A DNA stretch of 64,000 nucleotides from Rhizophlyctis rosea (taxonomy: Eukaryota > Chytridiomycota > Chytridiomycetes > Rhizophlyctidales > Rhizophlyctidaceae): NCBI GenBank assembly GCA_027596075.1, contig JADGJC010000025.1, positions 172,771-236,770 of the forward strand, in the 5' to 3' direction. The notes under the pieces were generated by a model, which ran no database searches, was not told the DNA's origin, and saw only the letters and a program-made list of their open reading frames with translations. Of this stretch, positions 12,416 through 21,874 are shown one piece after another. Numbering within the stretch: the first letter of the stretch is position 1; the number at the start of each line of letters is the position of its first letter. The translations under genes were made by a program, and so were the position numbers.

Positions 12416-13957
12416 TCATACAGGTTTCCAAAACCGTTTTTCAATCGCCTCTTTTCGAGCGGCACCATGTCGGCTACTTCTCTCCGTCCCACACCTGGAA
12501 GGCGCACCGCTACGATCCCCACCCCGACTTGCCATCCCGGTTGCTCCACCACTCGCGACCAAAATCCGATACTTCCTCAAATAGTCCGGTGCAACGCTAG
12601 AATAAAAATCGTACTCTCTGTATAGATGTGGTGGAGATAAAACCCCTTCCCCGCCTTTCCGTTTCCCTTTTCCTTTCTTCCCATCGCATCCGCCTGCACT
12701 CCCACCCCCGCCACTCTTTGGCACAACGTCCACCCAAGCCTGTTTTGGTACCCATCTCTTCTCTTTCCCACCATCCTTTTCACCCTCTTTATCCCTTTCC
12801 CTACTTTGCCTCTTCCAAACCTCAAAAGCCCTCTTCCCCCTCTCCCGCTTCTCTTCCTCCCTCTCTTTCTTCCTCCGTTCCTCAACAACCATCAGCTGTC
12901 GCTCCTCCTCCTCCTTCCCCCGCTTCGCCTTCTCCCAAACCATAAGCTCATGGTGCACCCTCTCAGCATGTTGGGAACGTCGCCGCTCCTCTTCGGCTTC
13001 TTTCTGGCGTTGAGTAGCAAGTGTGGCACGTTGGAGGTTGCGGAGCTGGGACTGGAGCGTGCGTTTTTGAGCGAGCCAGGCGTTGAATACGGCGTCATTT
13101 TGGTTGGGATTTGATGCCGGATGAGAGGCGCGTGGGTTTTTGAAAGATGTTTGAGCGGGAGTTGGGGGTGGTGCGGAAGTGGGTGTTTGGTAGATTGAGA
13201 CTGTTTGGCCGGATTTTGACAGATATGGTACTGGACTGGGTGTAGCCATTCTAATGCCTATTGATGAAACACCCGACTGCTTCCCATGCTTATGTTTCCG
13301 CTTCCTCTCCATCCACCTTTGGAACGCCTCGTCATCCCTATGGAGGTCTAGATGTTTGTACTCTTCTATAGCTTCGTGGAGTGGAGAGAGAGGTCGCGAT
13401 GATGTTGAACTGGGTGCATATTGTTGTTGCGGCGAAGGTAGAGAGATGATAGAGTGGGACGTGGAAAGGTCTTTGATAGTGAGGGGATGATCAGGTGTTT
13501 TCGTATTCTCCGGTTGGGAAAGCTTGATTTTTGGCGGTGATGGTGGTGGAGTATGATCTCGATCAGTGTTATATGATGGTGGACTATCTGGACCTGGCTC
13601 TTTGTTAACTTTCTCCGCCTCTCTGCTGAGCTGCAAATTGCGGGAAAAGTCCACTTCTAACTCATAATCAAATTCGCTGCCGTCAGCTCCGTCTATACTA
13701 CCAACACCTTCATCCTCGTCCTCACCGGGTCCCGAAATGGACTCAAAAGTTACCGAATAATCAGAAGGCGGATCCTTCACAGAGATATCTCCGCCATTGT
13801 TTTGCACCTCATTTTCTGCTGCCTTCAATTGTTTGGTTTGTCTCCTACTGGTGTCGTCCGCCTCAGGCTCTTTTGAATCTTTTACGAAGTCGATGAAAAT
13901 ATCTGAACATATACTTTCGGACTTTGGATCCTCCGGATGCTGTCCATCTTCCCACAT
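12416..13957 (-). CDS. Coiled-coil protein with AFxxWL repeats (CCDC34/CCDC181/MAP9-like)
   Basis: Single-exon ORF of 513 aa. The N-terminal half is acidic and Ser/Pro-rich. It has three motifs of the form x-F-x-x-W-x-x-x-(K/R): DEAFQRWMERKRK, DAVFNAWLAQKR and RAFEVWKRQ. Between the second and third lies a highly charged Glu/Arg/Lys coiled coil. A Gly/Lys-rich basic stretch follows, then a patterned block, PPHLYREYDFYSSVAPDYLR. Such AFxxWL motifs beside charged coils occur in ciliary or microtubule proteins such as CCDC34, CCDC181 and MAP9. The head-to-head position with CCDC39 supports a ciliary role, but orthology is not established. An in-frame TAG lies just upstream of the chosen ATG. Confidence 0.7.
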   Translation of the reverse strand: MWEDGQHPEDPKSESICSDIFIDFVKDSKEPEADDTSRRQTKQLKAAENEVQNNGGDISVKDPPSDYSVTFESISGPGEDEDEGVGSIDGADGSEFDYELEVDFSRNLQLSREAEKVNKEPGPDSPPSYNTDRDHTPPPSPPKIKLSQPENTKTPDHPLTIKDLSTSHSIISLPSPQQQYAPSSTSSRPLSPLHEAIEEYKHLDLHRDDEAFQRWMERKRKHKHGKQSGVSSIGIRMATPSPVPYLSKSGQTVSIYQTPTSAPPPTPAQTSFKNPRASHPASNPNQNDAVFNAWLAQKRTLQSQLRNLQRATLATQRQKEAEEERRRSQHAERVHHELMVWEKAKRGKEEEERQLMVVEERRKKEREEEKRERGKRAFEVWKRQSRERDKEGEKDGGKEKRWVPKQAWVDVVPKSGGGGSAGGCDGKKGKGKRKGGEGVLSPPHLYREYDFYSSVAPDYLRKYRILVASGGATGMASRGGDRSGAPSRCGTERSSRHGAARKEAIEKRFWKPV

Positions 13958-14217
13958 CTGATGTTGCTATTGAGGAGTTTTATTTTGAGTCTCGAAGTAG
14001 CAGATTTGTGCAAGTATCGGGAGGTGATGAGCTCAAACGCAAAAGAACTGTGAATCTGAGAAGCCAGTGGGGCACTCTGCTGGTCTTCTTGACCAGATCA
14101 AGGTGGGGGTCGTCGCTTACGTAAGGACCATCACCACATCATCTATCTCGCCTCCATCACCTTGCAACCCTGCCAATTTTCTCCCACCGCATCTGCTCTT
14201 TGGGGGCATATATCAAA
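13958..14217. promoter_or_regulatory. Shared divergent promoter of coiled-coil gene and CCDC39
   Basis: Only 260 bp separate the two start codons. An AT-rich GCATATATC lies immediately upstream of the CCDC39 ATG. I looked for an RFX X-box-like inverted repeat and did not find a convincing one. Confidence 0.6.
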
Positions 14218-17200
14218 ATGCTCAGCTTCGACGACAATGTCCATGTCCATTCATTACCTCCATTCGCCACTGAAGAAAACAAGAAGCTCAGCCAGGAGGT
14301 GCAGTAACCATATCACCCCAGCGTTTCTCGCAATCATGTTAACATCCCGATCGTTTTGCAGATTCGTTCAGCTGAAGAACAGCTGTCGAATTTCCTGGCC
14401 ATCATCGATGACAACTCCACAAGGGCTGATTCCATGTTGCTGCACATGAAGAATGTTCAGCAAGAACTTGCCCATACTCATGTATGTTTGCGACAGGTGC
14501 CTCAATCCTCTCTCAGAATTTAGACATGAACTCATATCGTTATGTACCCAACCAGGCCCTGAATGATGCAAAAACCCGGCAAATAGAAACGGAAGACCAC
14601 TTCAAACAGCTGGCGGAGAGAGAAGCCGGCCGCCTGGGCCTTGAGATCAAGCGGATGGAGAAGGAGATTGCCCATATCACGGATCATGTATGTAAACTCC
14701 TTTGCTACCACCATCTACACAACTCAAGACCAATGTACCACTTTCGTACCTTACAGCTAAACACCCTACAAAACAACATCTATCGGGGCAATGAGCGCAT
14801 CGATGCTGTCCGAACGGAGCTAAAGTTGGAGAAGGAGGAGCTGGATGAGTGGTTGCGTGTCCAAACCGAAAAAGAAGAGGACAACATGGCGTTGTTAAAG
14901 TACACAAAGGAGGACGAAAGCAAAATCAAGGAGCTCTCTTTGACGATTGAGAAACTTATGGTTGAAGTAAATAAGAAGAAAGCGACTCTTAGTGCTGAGG
15001 TGAATGTCAACCAGGACCCGTAGAAGTTGAAATACTTCTGGGAAGAGTTGAACAAACGGTTTACAGGTGACAGAAACCCAAGTGGCGCAAATCGAGCTTG
15101 ATAAGACAACGGAAGAATTCAAACGTTTACATCGGGAAAGGCACGATCTTATTGCGCAATGGGAGGCGGCTATTGATAATATGAAGAAGCGGGATCAGGA
15201 TATTTTGGATGCGCAGGGAAGGTATCAGGAATCAAAGGTAGGCGCTGATGTGAACCCGTTCTCCGAGTTAAAGCAAGTACATTCTAACCTGTAACATCTG
15301 AAAAGGAAAAAATCAAACAAAAGCAAGCCGTCATCGATGAGAAGCAACATTTCCTAGATGAACAGCACGCGGCAAACGAGCAGACGGAGAAGAAGATAGG
15401 GGTGTTTGATCGCCTCGTTAGCAGATCGCGGTATGTGGGAGTTGGACAGAACGCAATGGATGAACAGCCAAAAACTATGCATACATGCTGACAATGCCCC
15501 AAATGTTTGTAGACAAGAACAAGCCGACGCCAATACCCACTTGGCGCAGTTCCAGGACGAGGTTGAAATTTTGCGAAATACTCTCAACAAGAGTAAGCAA
15601 GGGCGCCTTTCCATCTTGTATTGAAAATTTTGGTATTGATCTATTGAAACAACACAAATCAGCGGCAACGGATCTGGTCAACCAGCGTGGGGAAATCGTC
15701 AATCTTAAGACGGACCTGCAGGACAAGCAAGGGAAGCTGGAACGGGAGAAACGGAATCGGTCCGATATGAAGGCTAAATTGCAGAGAGTGACGGATGAGA
15801 CTATGACGATGGAGGCGAGAGCTCAGGAGGTAATTTTTTCAAATTGCTTTATCCTATTCCGGTCTGGGTCATTTTCTGTTTACGGAACTTGAAATTGATA
15901 TATCATATAGCTCCAAGAAATCCTTAAACAAGAGGAGCTGCGGAGCAAAGATCTGGATCGCGAACTGAAGATGCTGCGAGAAGCACGTAAGCGCTGACTC
16001 TGGATCACATTCCTGACCACCTCATATGGCTGACCCACCACAATTATAGAGTTCAAACGCAGTCAAGAACTCTTCCGGTTGAAACAGGACGAGAAGAACC
16101 TTGAAGCTGAAATAACAGGGGGTGAAGCTGCGCTGAAGAATCTGAAGAGTAAGATTCATAGGTATGATCGGGGAAGGGTTGCTTCCAGAATGGCCCTGCA
16201 TCTGAAGGCTTATTCTTTTTGGGTAAAATAAAGGTTGGACCAGGAAGCCTTAAAACAACAAGCCTTGCTCTACGCACAAGAATTCCAAATTCAGCAGTTG
16301 GAGAGGAAAGTACGGCGGGCACAGGTATGATGATTTTTGCCTTGCACTCGCAGTGCAATTGTTTTAGCTGACGGTGGGGAGAAACGCTAGGGCGACCGCA
16401 CAGACGAGGAAAAAGAAATCCTTGTGAAACGCATCGAAGACCTCAACAACCAACTTGAAACGCAAACGCGCAAATGGACGCTGCTGAATTCGCAGTTAAA
16501 GAAGTCGCAGGATGATTTACGGTACGAGGCGCACCGGCTCTTTCGATGAGAAGTCTTGTGATTGCCTTTTTTCATGTCAAGATCCTAACGGAAACAATCC
16601 ACCTTTTTTTCAACCTCATTAGGCAAGGCAAACGCACATTGGAAAATCTTGAAAAGGAAAAAAACTCGGTGCTGACGAGTATCGATGAGTTGAATTTGTA
16701 TAATGATAGTGCGGTAAGGGCATGGACCTTCTGGTTTTAGTGACAATGTGGTACGCGATAATTTGGTTTCTGGGCTGAACGAAATGTGCATTCTTTTAGG
16801 CCCACCAACTGGCAGCAAAAGTTCGGGAGAAGGAAGAAGCGATGGTGGAAGAGAATATTCTCAGATTGGAGTTGCGCAAGCTCAGGGGATTTTTGAATGC
16901 AAGAGCCGATGAGGTATGTGTTTCCCAATGACCGACGACTCTCTGTGCTTTCTTAAGAAAGCAAAACCCCCCCACCCACAGGTCCTAACCCTCGAAACCC
17001 GCCAAACCCAACTTCAACTCGCCCTCCAAGAACGCACCCACGCCCTCTCCCTCCACTCCTCCATGCTCCGCGTCGCAATAAAAGCCGCCGAAGAAGAACG
17101 TCACTCTGCCTGCGCCGAGCTCCGCGACCGCGTCAGCAAGGTCGAGAAACTTAAACGCCGTTACGAGATTCTCATTACCCAATTCGCCCCCTCCGAGGAA

Positions 17201-18539
17201 GGAGCGGAGGAAGAACATAGTCAAGCATATTACGTTATCAAGGCGGCGCAGAGGAGAGAGGAGTTGCAGAGGGAGGGGGATGAGTTGGATGCGAGTATTA
17301 GGAAGTGTGAGAAGGAGTGTAGGGCTTTGGAGAATACGTTGGGGATTATGAATGGGAGGAATGAGGAGTTTCGGATGAAGTGAGTTTCTTTCAGGGTTGG
17401 GGTTCCGATTGGAGGGCGCTGCTGATGTGGGTGCTATGCGATCTGAATTCCCCGAAACTAATGATATCCTCTCTTTGACCAGTCTGTACAAGGCCGAACT
17501 GAACAGCAAAGACGTCCAACACAAAGAAATGCTCGAACAGGTAAAAAGCAAACGCCCACCATCCTCTCAAACGGCGGAACACATACCTCTAACACCCACA
17601 CCCACCCAGCAATTCCGCCAAGTAATGGAACGCTACAAACAAAAACGCCAACAAATCCAATCCCTCCAATCCTCCCTCCTAACAATCGAACGAACCCTCT
17701 CCCAAACCTCCACCGAAGAAACTTCCCGCCTCACAACCGTTAACGCCCTCCAACAAAAACTCAACCTACTAACAAGAGAGATCAGCGAGCAGGACGAGAA
17801 GAGGGAGCGGGCTCTAAAGAATATTGGGCGGTATTCTAGGGAAATGAAGAAGGACGGTGGTGCGGGGGAGGATATGGAGACGGATATGGTTATACGGAAT
17901 TTGAAGGAGATTGGGGATTTGGCGTTGGGGGAGTGTGCCAAGTTGGGGGAGAGGTGGCCGGAGGTTGGGAGGAGGTTGGAGGAGTTGTTGAGTGAGGTGA
18001 GGCTTTCTGGTGTCCTTGCCGGTTTCCTTTCCTAGCGGGTGCAGATGTTCACGACCGTACTCATATACAGCGCGGAGTGGAGCCACCTTCACGGCCGGTC
18101 TCGCGAGTCCCTTCACGAGCGGAGAGCGTCCGGGATGATAGGAGTGAAGGAAGTGCGGCATCCAGCCGCAGAGGCAGCGGAAGTTTGGCGTCGTCGAGAA
18201 GTGCGTCAAGAGCAAGTCTGGTTACTGGTGTTGGAGGGAGGATGACGCCTACGAGGCTTTCTGTGAGCAATCTTGGTGGTAAGCTTCAAGTGAAGAGCAC
18301 CGCATTTGGATGCATCAACTGACTGCCCAACAGCATCAGTGATATTACCTCCCCTTCCAACTGGCCCCACCGTCATTCCGGCTCCTGCACCGGCCCCCTC
18401 GGCAGCATCCCGTGGACCGATTACGGGAAGTGGACGGGTCAGACGGCCGGCAAGACCAGGCTCTGCTGGTAGTGTTGCAAGCTCAAGGGATAGTAGGGGC
18501 TCGCGAAGATCGAGCATTGGGAGTGGTGGTGGACGTTGA
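14218..18539 (+). CDS. CCDC39: CCDC39, axonemal 96-nm ruler coiled-coil protein
   Basis: With CCDC40, CCDC39 (Chlamydomonas FAP59) forms the molecular ruler that sets the 96-nm repeat and anchors inner dynein arms and the nexin-dynein regulatory complex. Nineteen exons with GT-AG introns join in frame: 2991 nt, 996 aa (human 941). The N-terminus has ATEENKKLSQEI (human NEENKLLEDQL). Diagnostic blocks follow in order: MKNVQQELAHTH, ETEDHFKQLAEREAGR, QVAQIELDKTTEEFKRLHRE, ALKQQALLYAQEFQIQQLER, KLKRRYEILITQFAP, QAYYVIKAAQRREELQREGD and CRALENTLGIMNGRN. Almost the whole length is predicted coiled coil. The last two exons give a Ser/Arg/Pro-rich basic tail, as in animals. Final exon 18334-18539. 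Strong orthology. Confidence 0.96.
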
Positions 18540-18740
18540 GTTTTGGTGTCTCAGAGCTTGCACATATGTTTCGTGGTGATATGTATATACATAATAATGC
18601 AAAGTTGCAGATTCACTGTTAGATCAAGGGAGTGGTATGATGCATGGCTCTGTTTATGGTGAGCAGCGAGGTATAGCATTATTTACAGATAGCGCGTGAA
18701 AACATGTACAAATGGTCAAACAATCGAGACTCAACCCCTT

Positions 18741-19491
18741 CTACTGCTTCTCACTGCCGTGCTCATTGGACTTCACGATCGTGACAGGACACTTGGCGTG
18801 ATGAATCACATAGTCCGACACGGAGCCGAGGAGGCTGCGTTTTAGCGCGCCCCGGCCGCGGGACCCCATGACGACCAAATCAATCTTCAGTGCCTCAATT
18901 TTGGCAATGATCTCTTCGCGGGGATCCCCTTGGGTTGAGAGAAGTGTGAAGGAAAGCTTATTGAATAAACGAAAGGTGGTTAGGTGAAAGGGAATGACGG
19001 TAGAAACAGACATGCAGTACCTTCTTTTCAACCAGACCCCTCCCATGCCGCTTGAGTAGTTCGTGACTTGACTCTCGGAGTTGACCTTCAAGCTTTCCTA
19101 CCCAATCATCGGTCACAATCTGAACACATGTCGGAAAAAAGCGCGAGAAGGTTTGATTAATAACTACTTTTGTTTGCCTTGACACCGAAACTACCCCTTT
19201 TAACATACCATTTGGTAGGAAGCCGGAGTTGCAACGGCAGGCCAGATGTGAAGGAGGGTGAGGTGGTCGTCTTCGCGGAGGATGTTGGTGAGTGCCCAGC
19301 TCAAAGCGGTTGTTGCGTGATCTTTCATTTTGCGAATGCAAGGTCAAATCATTAAATATTATCATGTTGAGGAGTCAGAGACGGACAAACGGCTACTCAC
19401 CGGAGTCGTCAATTGGAATGAGAATGTTGCGCGTGTGGTGCCTTGGCGGGAGGGTTGTGAGGTCGGAGTGCACGGTTTGTTGTGTGCTCAT
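18741..19491 (-). CDS. Universal stress protein (UspA fold)
   Basis: Small nucleotide-binding protein of the UspA superfamily, probably cytosolic. Four exons: the first (from 19491) gives NILIPIDDS, the strand-1 motif with an aspartate; the second gives TALSWALTNI and LTLLHIWP; the third a linker helix; the last, ending at 18741, gives GDPREEIIAKIEALKIDLVV and MGSRGRGALKRSLLGSVSDY, then AKCPVTIV. The GSRGRG...RSLLGS sequence is the ATP-binding G-x2-G-x9-G-(S/T) signature, so it likely belongs to the nucleotide-binding subgroup. Introns are about 60-110 bp. It converges tail-to-tail with CCDC39, about 200 bp apart. Substrate and trigger cannot be told from sequence. Confidence 0.9.
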
Positions 19492-20146
19492 GTTGGGCGA
19501 TATGTTGCTATCGTGTAGGGGAAGGTGAAGGCGAGTGTGTTTATGGTGTTTAATACCTTCTGTATTGCTGAAATTTGGTGTGTGTAGGAAGTGCGGTGGT
19601 ATTTAGCAGAGTGAAGTTCCGGAAGATGACGGGAGGGCAGACGTGGGAGATGGACAGATGGGGTGTGGGAAAATGGGGGAAGGTCTGGAAAGGGGTCCAG
19701 GCCTAGGTAGGTGCAGCCCAGACTCACATTTGTACGCGTTTTAAGCCACCCGGTCTCCCGGAACCAGGGTCTGAGGTTTTGAACAAACCAGCTGGGAACT
19801 GTGGGATACCCTACAGTGTCAGCTAAGCACTTGTTGAACTCATTTATGCAAAATAGGTTCGGGGTTAAAATTAACATGAGATAGGTACGGTGGATGGCCC
19901 TGTTTCACCTGCATAGTATCCTCATACCCATAGTTATGGCGTGTCGCAACCGATAGCGAAGGGGAGAAACGTCAGTTACGTCACCCACTCAATTGCAATT
20001 ACTTCTTCCTGAAAAGTAGGCAAGCAGTCACAAGGTGAAGCTCAAGCGCGACCATGTCAAGTAGAAAATAGGTCCGTTTGCGACATTTCGTTAACCCCCA
20101 CACGTGTCTTGCAATACCGTAGACATCCTCAGACTTTCAGAAAATC
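19492..20146. other. Divergent intergenic region, USP and ankyrin genes
   Basis: A 655-bp gap between start codons on opposite strands, so it should contain two promoters. No ORF with coding character and no repeat was noticed. Confidence 0.5.
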
Positions 20147-21307
20147 ATGTACTTCAGCACTTTGCCGCCAGAACTCGTCCAAGCCGTTGTCACCTGGACC
20201 GACCCGACGTCCAGCCGGAATTTACGGGCATGCAACCGAGCAATCAAGGAGACAATCACGCCGAGGGACCTCGTTTGGGCGGAAGGTGTCTGGAGGCTGT
20301 ATTATAGGGACTTCGACAACTGCTGGGATTGGGCGGCCCGCAACGGCCACGTCGAAATCGTCCGCCGCCTCCTACCCAAAGCTTCCAAACACAACAAAGC
20401 CGTACTGCTGGCCATTTGTGCAAAACGGGGACACACGGAACTCCTCGAATTTGCGCTAGATACGTACGGAACCAACTCAAGGTTTCTTACCTCCCTCCTG
20501 GTCCGCGCATCGCACTATGGTCAAGCCCACACGGTGAAGCTGCTTCTGGCTCACGGGGCTGATCTTCACCAAAATTTCGATGAGCCCTTGCGGGTTGCAG
20601 CTGGTCGAGGCCATATGGAGGTGGTGAACATCTTACTCGATGCTGGGGCAAATATGAAAGATGCAAGAGCGTTACTCGCAGCGACAAAGGGCGGTCATGC
20701 AAGTGTTCTCGAAGAGCTCCTACAACTTGTACCAGAACAATACCTTGTAGACGGTGATTTACTCCTATACAAGGCTGTCAAGGGAGGCCACCTCGACATT
20801 GTAGAACTATTACTCAAGATGGGAGCAAGGGTTTGTGGGAAAGCCATGGAGGAGGCGGTTCATCAGAGTCATATCGACATTTTGGATGTCCTTGTACAGT
20901 ATGGTGGGGTGGGTGTAGATGACAATATAGCATTGCGGGAGGCAGCACAGCAAATCGATATCGATGGCATCAGATTCTTACTCCAAGCCGGCGCCGACGT
21001 CCACGCATGCGATGAGGAGGCCCTCTTCTCCGCCGTTTCCCTTAACAACGTACCCGCAGTCCAACTTCTTCTAAAACACGGAGCCGACGTGCGCGCAAGG
21101 AACGATGAGGCATTGCATTTAGCTGCCTTGGGAGGACAGCGGGGAATGGTGGAGATTTTATTGAAGGCGGGCGCTGATCCACATGCTTGGCAAACTGAAG
21201 CTGCGCTTGCGGTTCGGACCAACGTGCATCCGGATATTTTGAGGATGTTGAAGGAATACAGGGGGTGGAGCAGGCCAACCTCGGAGCCATCCCGGCGCAA
21301 TATATAG
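20147..21307 (+). CDS. F-box-like ankyrin-repeat protein
   Basis: Intronless ORF of 386 aa, unlike its intron-rich neighbours. Residues 1-45 resemble an F-box (LPPELVQAVVTWTDPTSSRN, then LRACNR), which would bind a Skp1-type adaptor in an SCF ubiquitin ligase. From about residue 60 to the end there are about nine or ten ankyrin repeats with the consensus AAxxGHxxxVxxLLxxGA; clear examples are AARNGHVEIVRRLL, AAGRGHMEVVNILLDAGA, AVKGGHLDIVELLLKMGA and AALGGQRGMVEILLKAGA. The ankyrin region would select the substrate. The target is unknown. The F-box call is weaker than the ankyrin call. Confidence 0.85.
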   Translation: MYFSTLPPELVQAVVTWTDPTSSRNLRACNRAIKETITPRDLVWAEGVWRLYYRDFDNCWDWAARNGHVEIVRRLLPKASKHNKAVLLAICAKRGHTELLEFALDTYGTNSRFLTSLLVRASHYGQAHTVKLLLAHGADLHQNFDEPLRVAAGRGHMEVVNILLDAGANMKDARALLAATKGGHASVLEELLQLVPEQYLVDGDLLLYKAVKGGHLDIVELLLKMGARVCGKAMEEAVHQSHIDILDVLVQYGGVGVDDNIALREAAQQIDIDGIRFLLQAGADVHACDEEALFSAVSLNNVPAVQLLLKHGADVRARNDEALHLAALGGQRGMVEILLKAGADPHAWQTEAALAVRTNVHPDILRMLKEYRGWSRPTSEPSRRNI

Positions 21308-21874
21308 TGGAGGTAAGATTGAATTGGGCACTTGCATTTGGCTCGAAAGATTTTTGCAGACCTGCAGAGGACAGGATGCTAACTCGTCCCCCGCAGATCT
21401 GAAATGGAAACCCCTGGCGTGAATACCAGTGTACCGAGGTGGGCTAGTGGAGATGCAGGAAGACGGACATAATTTGCGGTGCACATCCTCACACGGGCCC
21501 AGGAGTAATTATAGAATTGTAGTTTTTGGGTCTCTCGGGAGCCAAGACCCGAATAAATAGAATGATTTATTGTATATATAAAAATGTTGACCGTTCAATA
21601 AGGACAGCGTCAAATGATATTGTCATTCCTTCCCGCCTTCGGATCAGGGGGCGACACTTTCATAACAAGTATGTCAATTCGTCCTCATTCCCAATGCATC
21701 CTTGTCGATTTGAATCATTTGATTTTGAACAGTGAACATTGCCCGATGGCACGTGATGCCACCCCCCGGGCATGATTATGTCAACATATCAGCATCTTTT
21801 CCCAAAAATAACCCCATTTTCGCTTCACGCAAATTCTTGCCCCAAGAACAGACTTTATCTGCTCCCAGCCCAAG
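21308..21874. other. Intergenic: 3' of ankyrin gene, 5' of GH20 gene
   Basis: A 567-bp gap between two plus-strand genes. Nothing with coding character was found. It should carry the ankyrin gene's 3' end and the hexosaminidase promoter. Confidence 0.5.

Noticed and set aside
13958..14217. Possible RFX X-box in the CCDC39 divergent promoter
   Set aside because: No inverted GTTGCC/GGCAAC-like pair with proper spacing was found.
14532..18270. Long antisense frames within CCDC39
   Set aside because: They are shadows of the coiled-coil reading frame; the sense strand gives a full orthologue.
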